Origin: Klebsormidium nitens | Lineage: Eukaryota; Streptophyta; Klebsormidiophyceae; Klebsormidiales; Klebsormidiaceae | Assembly (NCBI GenBank): GCA_000708835.1 | Contig: DF237004.1 | Coordinates: 131,480 to 195,479 of the forward strand | Length of the DNA: 64,000 bases | Reading direction: 5' to 3' | Part shown: positions 58,901 to 64,000 of the stretch, in pieces | How positions within the stretch are numbered: the stretch's first letter is position 1 | Layout: each line of letters opens with the position of its first letter | Position numbers and translations under genes: made by a program | Notes under the pieces: generated by a model | Databases searched by the model: none | What the model saw: the letters and a program-made list of their open reading frames with translations, nothing else | Told to the model about the DNA's origin: nothing

Positions 58901-61900
58901 AGGAATGAGTGGTGAGCGAGGTCGAAACGCGATATTTTGTGCAAGAAAGAGTAGAACGGCGATGAACATATAAAGGTCCAAGATTCGAGCCTTTCACTTT
59001 TGGTTCATTGGTTTAAGCAAGAGAGCGAAACAGACAACAATACAAGGAAAGAAAGGGAAGTAGTTCGGCAGCGGCTGAAGATTGGTCGAATGAGGTAGGG
59101 TGGCTTATTCTAGAACACTTGGTCTGTAACAGGATTTACAGCTTGGCAATTTCGAGGCGACAGAACACGTGCGCATCTCATTTGCAGGTCGCCATCCAGC
59201 CGCTAGAGATTGTGTACAGCCCGGCTTTCATCAAGAGGGCGGCCATGTTCTTCAACCACCCCGCCAGCATTCAAACCCACCAAGAGCTGGTAATGAGCGC
59301 CACCTGCCGGCACAGCCCTGTGTCCGTATGCGATTGAACTACTTCCCTGCGAACCCTTTGTTCAGTCGTTTCAGTGCAGAGGGGATGTCGAGGGGGAAAG
59401 CGGTCGTTTAAATGTCAACTGCGACGTGGAATCATATCTGCGTACGTACTTCCTTACTTGCCAATGTGAGATCCTGTCTGCTTACGTCCTTTGCTACTCG
59501 CCGCGTGTTGTCTCAAACTCAATCACTTGGCAATCTAGACAAAGTCTTTGGGGCTGCGATCCAGGCTCTGGAATGCGGCGGATGGGCCCCTCTGTTACTG
59601 AACGACTGGACGCCCTGCCTTTAAATATGATGGACTATGCGCTTAGAGCTTATCTGGATGACTTGCAGGTCGTCTCCGCTCTAAACGGCCTGGAGAACCT
59701 CCGAGCGCGGACCATCTCCAAGGCAGAGTGAGTGTCCAGCTTCATTCTTTGAGTCCACAAATTCCCCTGATCCGCAAGATTTGCACCGAACCTGGATGCT
59801 CTGTTGTTAAAGTTTTGTTGGGTGGTATTGTTGCGTGCGGCAGTCTGTGCGATTCTGTACATCGACCCCCCGTCCTAAAGGAATACGCTCCCTCGAGCTC
59901 CAAGGAGGTATCACTGCCGTCGACAAAAATAGGCCGCCTGATAGCTAGGTGCATCATACAGTCATCCGAGCGACGGTAGTACCGTCGGATCATTGGAGTA
60001 CCTGTCCTCGTATGTGAATCTTCTGAAACGCATGCCACTGTAGGTACGTCTTCTCGACGCGGATGCGAACGTCGTTCCAGATCAACGTGCACGCCCCGCT
60101 GCTGATCATACCCGAGGCGGGCCAAGAAACGGGCTCTACTCTGCTGGTAAGCGCGAAGGAAGCCAGGTCCAAACGACGAGCGGACGCATATTTTGCTGAT
60201 TCAAATCACTTTTCGAAAGTGGCAGCCCTTGCGCGGTCAACTGTGCCACCAATACTATTTGTCAGTTCCCCCTGCGGAAGCTGATTAAGGGCCGAGACAA
60301 ATTCTCGCTTGTTCCCAAATCGAGGGCGGCCAACCAGCGGCTTTGGTCGACCATTTTTGAACGCCGAACTCTTGATCTTCCTTGAACAGTTCGGAACCCC
60401 CCAGCTCGTACAGCTGCCGCAGCCCCCCCGCTGCCTTGATGACCGTTCTGCTGTCTGTAAGGCTCCGATATGAAGGTTGGAGCCCCGAAATTTGAGCCGC
60501 CCTCGACGTTAATCTGTTTGAGAATCTTTGAAAACCAATACTCAGAATTTAGAGATTTAAACCTTGCCAAATTACTCCAATTGCAGGTGGTGGACTTTGG
60601 TCTGCTCCAGCTTACATCCGGCGTCCAGCCTCAGATGGGCCCGGGCTTTTCTCGGGGCACAAGCGGCGACGGCTCCGCCTCTCGGCGCATGACGGGGCCG
60701 GGCGTCGGGCCATGGTCACAGGAGGAGCTGCGGGACTTGGAGCCGGGCATGAAGCGCAGCGGTAAGAATCCAACTGTATGCTTTTCGAGCTATTAGCAGC
60801 ATTTCGGGGTTCGAGAGCCTGGGGCTTGTAGATCTACGAATAGTTGCATGGAATCCACATCGGTGTCAGGGTGTCAAGCTTCCATTGCACCACGGGATTG
60901 GCGGATGCGCAGCTGGGGTTGAAATGGAGTAGTGTGCAGTTTGAGGGCACAGATGGGGTTCAGGAACTGTGGCGATATCTCCGTGTCATAACCCGAAGTT
61001 TGTTTATCTCTGAATGTGTCGCTGACATTTCGGTTCATCAGGGTTTACCAAAATGATGGTGGTTGGGGGTAGGCTATTGGGATGACTGCCGTTTGACTTG
61101 ATCTTTGAATGCTCCTGTGACAGCGAGCTTCCCTGGGGCGCGGAGGTTGGACAGCTTGCCACGTGGCAGCCCAGACGCCCAAAACAGCATCCTAAAGGAG
61201 ATCACTGACAGCGCTCTCTACGACCGCTTTCACTTCGAAGTGAAGGACCTACAGGTGGGTAGGCAATGAACGAACTTAAGAAAGTGCGTGGCTGCCTCCA
61301 TAACTTGTTCCATTTCGTGCTCACATGAAACCTGTCAATCTAGCCTATTTGGTATTTTGCTGATATTAGAGTTCGCAGATCATGGATCCGCCACTATCAC
61401 TGATACTCTCACTAGCTGTGCATCGTCTTAGAGGATGCCTACTTGGATTCCGCAGATGATAATCAGGTTCAAAAGGCATCTTTTAGGAAGGCAAGAATGC
61501 CTGCCTTGGCAACAAGAACCAGATCCAAGGTGAAAGAATGTGCGGGTAAAGGATGGATCACCAAATGTGACCTTGCACATCCTAAAGCCTATGCCGTCGC
61601 GATTGCGCAGATTGCGGTGGCCCGTCAGTCCAGCGACTGGCGCGCCATTCTGGAGCAGGACGGGTGGGACGCGCGCGTGCACCTCGTCAACCGCTTCGAC
61701 CTCAAGCTCATCATTGACACCAGCTCGCTGCCCTCCGACACCACCATCACGCGAACCAAGGTTGGTGTCATCTCCCTACCTTTCGAAACAGCTCGGTGGG
61801 GAGAGTTGTTGTAAAGAGAGATTGAAACCGGAACAAGGTGTGTTTCACTTGGTAACATAAGAACTTTGTTGCTCCTAATGATCACAAACACTCTGATTCG

Positions 61901-64000
61901 AGTGTTTTGATTCGATGTTGCGGATGGCGTGTGAAAATAGTCTCCAGTCCACCTTGCTGGAGGAGAAGCAGTGTCTGCTCCTTTTCGTCTGGCCACCGTT
62001 CCGTCTTGTGGCCCCATAGCTGCTCTGACACTCTTTCGCAGATCCAACTTCTGCTCGTTTTTCTAGGGACTCCTCTTCGCCAGTAACTTCCACCCATCCT
62101 TTTTGAGGCCCAACAAACATCCCCACACTTTCAAGCCGCATCGCGTGCAGCAAATCTCCCCACTGCTGGTCTGGTCTTTCTCCTTCCGTCGACTTTGCTT
62201 CATCAAATTCTCCAAAGCCTTCTCTTTAAAAACGATTTTCTGCCCCCCCAGATCCTGGGCAACCTCCCGACGGTGTACCTCCACCTGTCCGTCTGCAAGC
62301 TCCAGTCCCTGAGCGCGGTTCTCGACAGCTTGACCCGCCCCGAGGCGCAGCCCACGTCAAACCTTGCGTCGAGCATCCTCAGCGCAACCCCTCCAGGTCA
62401 GTTCCACTGCATATGGGCTTTCTTTCACATTCTGTCTTCCTAGCAAGTGTCTTGCTCTGGTCCTGCTTCTCATTGTTTTGCCAGCAAACGCTTGGTGCTC
62501 ATCTTTGTCTCTGCTCTTGCTCTGTGACGCCGGCGTGCACTTTGCCCGACCTGTCCCGAGTTTGCGTCTCCAAGCACCACTGCTCATCTCTTTGCTTGTT
62601 CGCTCTGCTCTGTCCGAAAGTCCTGACTTGAAGCATCCTAAGGACAGCGAAAATGTGCTGAAGCCACCTCTCTGTGCTGATAATCTTATTCGCCCTTTCT
62701 CTCAGGTCCTCCTTCCGGGCTCCCCTCATTCACACCCCCGCCCGCGCAATGGGCTCTCAGCCCCTACGAAACGCCGTCAGCCGTCGAGACGGGGGCCGCT
62801 CGGAGGAGCGAGAGACTAAGCTTCGTGGAACCCAAGGGGGGGGTAAAGGAAACGGGGGACGCGGAGGGGCAGGCCCCCCTGGTAGAGTTAAGGTTGTGCG
62901 TGGAGGCGGCGGCGGTCGAAGTGAGCCTGGGGGAGGCGCTAGTGCCAACTGTGGTAGGGGGAGGTGGATTCGTGGATGGGAAGGTCGTGCTGCAGCTCAG
63001 CGGGGCCTGCATCGGGTGAGGTTCTTTGGGGTACATGTATCTTGGACAGAAATAATTCTGAATGGTTTGGGAAGACAATGATTGTCAGCAGTTCATCCTG
63101 ACGTCTCTTGGAGACTAGATAGGGGAGCTTTGCTTCGATTAGGTTGCTATTGCACTGTTTCTCGATTGCAAGTTTGCTGAGCTCAGACTCTTCCAGAAAG
63201 TCGAAGCTAATTGGAGGTGTTTGTCAGTTGAGCTCATGACTGAAAGGTGGTTCTTCCGTTTCCTGGAAACGTGCCGACAAGTCCGTCAGCTAGTTCTCGA
63301 CTTCCATTGATCTTTCTTTCAGTAACTTGGTGCGGGAGTCTCTCTTTCAGCTTCGTCAAGAGGGACGTATGCCCCTATGACCTCAAACACGCTGCATCAC
63401 GTAGCTTTTGACACCTGTTCTTCTCTTCTTTCTAGGTTCAAGCAACTGCCGCTCCGGAGCACCCTCGACCTCACGCTGGCTTCCTGTCACATCGAAGACT
63501 TCTCCAAACCCCTGTACAGCGCACAGCGCTTCCTGCTGCAGCCTTCTCCCTCCAAGCAACAATCTCCGCTATCCCCAGACATCCCCAGATCGCAGCAAAC
63601 TCCAGAAATGCGAGAACCCTTCGACTCGGACGCCCCTTTTGGAAGCGACTCCAGCGTCGTTTCCTTTCGTCTTGGTTCCGCTGAGGATCCGGACGGAACT
63701 TCCGTGTCCGAGTTCAGCGTCCGACTTGCGGAGTTTGTCTTCCAATGCAACCGCGCAACGCTCGCCGCAATAACAGCGTTCGCTCAAGCCGTGGGTGCGA
63801 CCGAAGTTCCAGTCACCCCCAATAATGAGCACGCATCTGCCCGCCCCGAGGCTCTCGCGAGCATCGGCGAAGCACCGACTAGTCCAAAAGCCAGCACTTT
63901 TGTAAATAGCAGCTCGCCCTTCATCACTCCGGTAAAACCTGGACTGTTTGATGTCCAGTCGACGGCTTCCGACGTGCCACGTGGCAGGCAGACCGCGGCT
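49938..64000 (+). CDS. VPS13: Plant-type VPS13 lipid-transfer protein (3' end missing)
   Basis: Twenty-six exons are visible, starting 49938, 50556, 51157, 51686, 52314, 52630, 52984, 53792, 54444, 54752, 55238, 55647, 56097, 56714, 57298, 57742, 58622, 59188, 59669, 60044, 60587, 61124, 61611, 62252, 62706 and 63436 (open to the edge). They give about 1220 residues of a family that usually exceeds 3000. VPS13 forms a long hydrophobic groove that moves phospholipids between membranes at contact sites. Marks seen: chorein N-terminus (MFEGFVYQLL, GHYVKDIQREQL, VALLENVEIRLEAFDYLQLP), IGKLQLQVPWKRLGWDPI, KKAKLAAAEIRKLSERV, VQVAVKNIHIKYEDP, FQEMLLLLDAMSIYDLREKY then WWQYAINAVL (around residues 305-345), RYVAIYKKKL, and FSTRMRTSFQINVHAPLLII. 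The wording matches land-plant VPS13 more than animal VPS13. The intron after the exon ending 56878 has a GC donor. The intron before 58622 carries decayed exon copies. Confidence 0.93.
56655..56690. repeat. 18-bp tandem duplication
   Basis: AGCGATGGGTCATGAGTC is followed directly by a second copy with one mismatch. It is in the intron just upstream of VPS13 exon 14. Confidence 0.7.
56879..56880 (+). promoter_or_regulatory. Non-canonical GC splice donor, VPS13 intron 14
   Basis: The exon ends GATCTCAAG and the intron starts GCAAGC, giving phase-0 joining to the exon at 57298. The context AG|GCAAG is the standard one for GC-AG introns. Confidence 0.7.
58171..58240 (+). pseudogene. Decayed VPS13 exon-17 copy 1 (most diverged)
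   Basis: After an acceptor-like TGATTCACAG the sequence CATTGGGCGGCGTTGGTACG keeps only patches of exon 17, notably CCAGCCTGCTGA and the following AGC..GCATC.AGCACT common to copies 2 and 3. It is the most diverged copy and the farthest from the functional exon. Confidence 0.55.
58316..58388 (+). pseudogene. Decayed VPS13 exon-17 copy 2
   Basis: After GGTCACAG the sequence follows exon 17 with changes and frame shifts (GCGCCG, CTCCGTTGGA, CACGCG, CCAGC, CTCCAGCTGAGC) and then AGCATCAAGCACTGAC, the tail it shares with copy 3. It cannot be translated in the exon-17 frame without frame shifts. Confidence 0.75.
58464..58540 (+). pseudogene. Decayed VPS13 exon-17 copy 3 (best preserved)
   Basis: After CGCTCGATCGCAG, the same acceptor context as the functional exon, the sequence matches exon 17 at nearly every base for about 60 bases (AATTCC..GG.GCCGATTCCGCTGGA.AGCACGGACGCG..CAGCCTGCTGAAGCTGAGC). 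It then leaves the exon and reaches TGA in frame (SSIKH then stop). Its upstream 35 bases also match those before the functional exon (CACTGACATCATTCCGTT..). Confidence 0.85.

Noticed and set aside
60262-60360. Possible extra VPS13 exon (FPLRKLIKGRDKFSLV)
   Set aside because: The exons ending 60146 and starting 60587 already join in phase and continue the family pattern, and this stretch has no good donor.
61443-61600. Open frame before VPS13 exon 23 as an additional exon
   Set aside because: FEVKDLQ joins directly to IAVARQ in phase 0, matching the family order; the extra stretch has no family resemblance.

Overview
The window reads as nuclear DNA of a green-lineage eukaryote. Genes are split by many GT-AG introns (two are GC-AG), coding exons are GC-rich, and introns and spacers are more AT-rich. 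Two genes narrow it down. CFAP45 is an axonemal protein kept only in lineages with motile flagella. The VPS13 protein begins MFEGFVYQLL..GYL..YVKD, which is the land-plant style of VPS13 N-terminus. A plant-type VPS13 together with a flagellar gene suggests a charophyte (streptophyte) alga, for example a Klebsormidium-like organism. That is inference; the sequence does not name the species. Exons were assembled by hand from open frames, splice sites and phase matching.

Layout. 1-2390 (+): 3' part of an RS-rich protein with a C-terminal RRM, cut by the left edge. 3.8-4.0 kb (-): one good exon of an unrecognised gene. 6558-12504 (+): complete CFAP45, 11 exons, 521 codons; its introns hold a MITE-like inverted repeat and a decayed copy of exon 8. 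13.8-14.3 kb (-): an uncertain PIN-like ORF. 14.7-16.6 kb (-): exons of an unknown small protein. About 17.9-25.9 kb (+): a long unrecognised, probably helical-repeat protein in many exons, interrupted by a 465-base gap of Ns. 27578-30928 and 32257-35547 (-): two tandem paralogues encoding secreted, probably GPI-anchored, beta-propeller-like proteins. 37261-45906 (+): a 990-residue coiled-coil protein in 14 exons. 48.2-49.15 kb (-): two exons of a small membrane protein. 49938 to the right edge (+): the first 26 exons (about 1220 codons) of plant-type VPS13.

The genes do not form a pathway; they are independent eukaryotic units. Two encode or may encode cytoskeletal or flagellar coiled coils (CFAP45, and possibly the 990-residue protein), one moves lipid between membranes (VPS13), one is an RNA-binding protein, and the paralogue pair is probably on the cell surface.

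The most notable structure is exon decay. Immediately upstream of VPS13 exon 17 lie three degenerate tandem copies of its splice acceptor and 5' coding part, with a period of about 150 bp. CFAP45 exon 8 has one similar upstream relic. I saw no CRISPR array, tRNA, rRNA or recognisable transposase.
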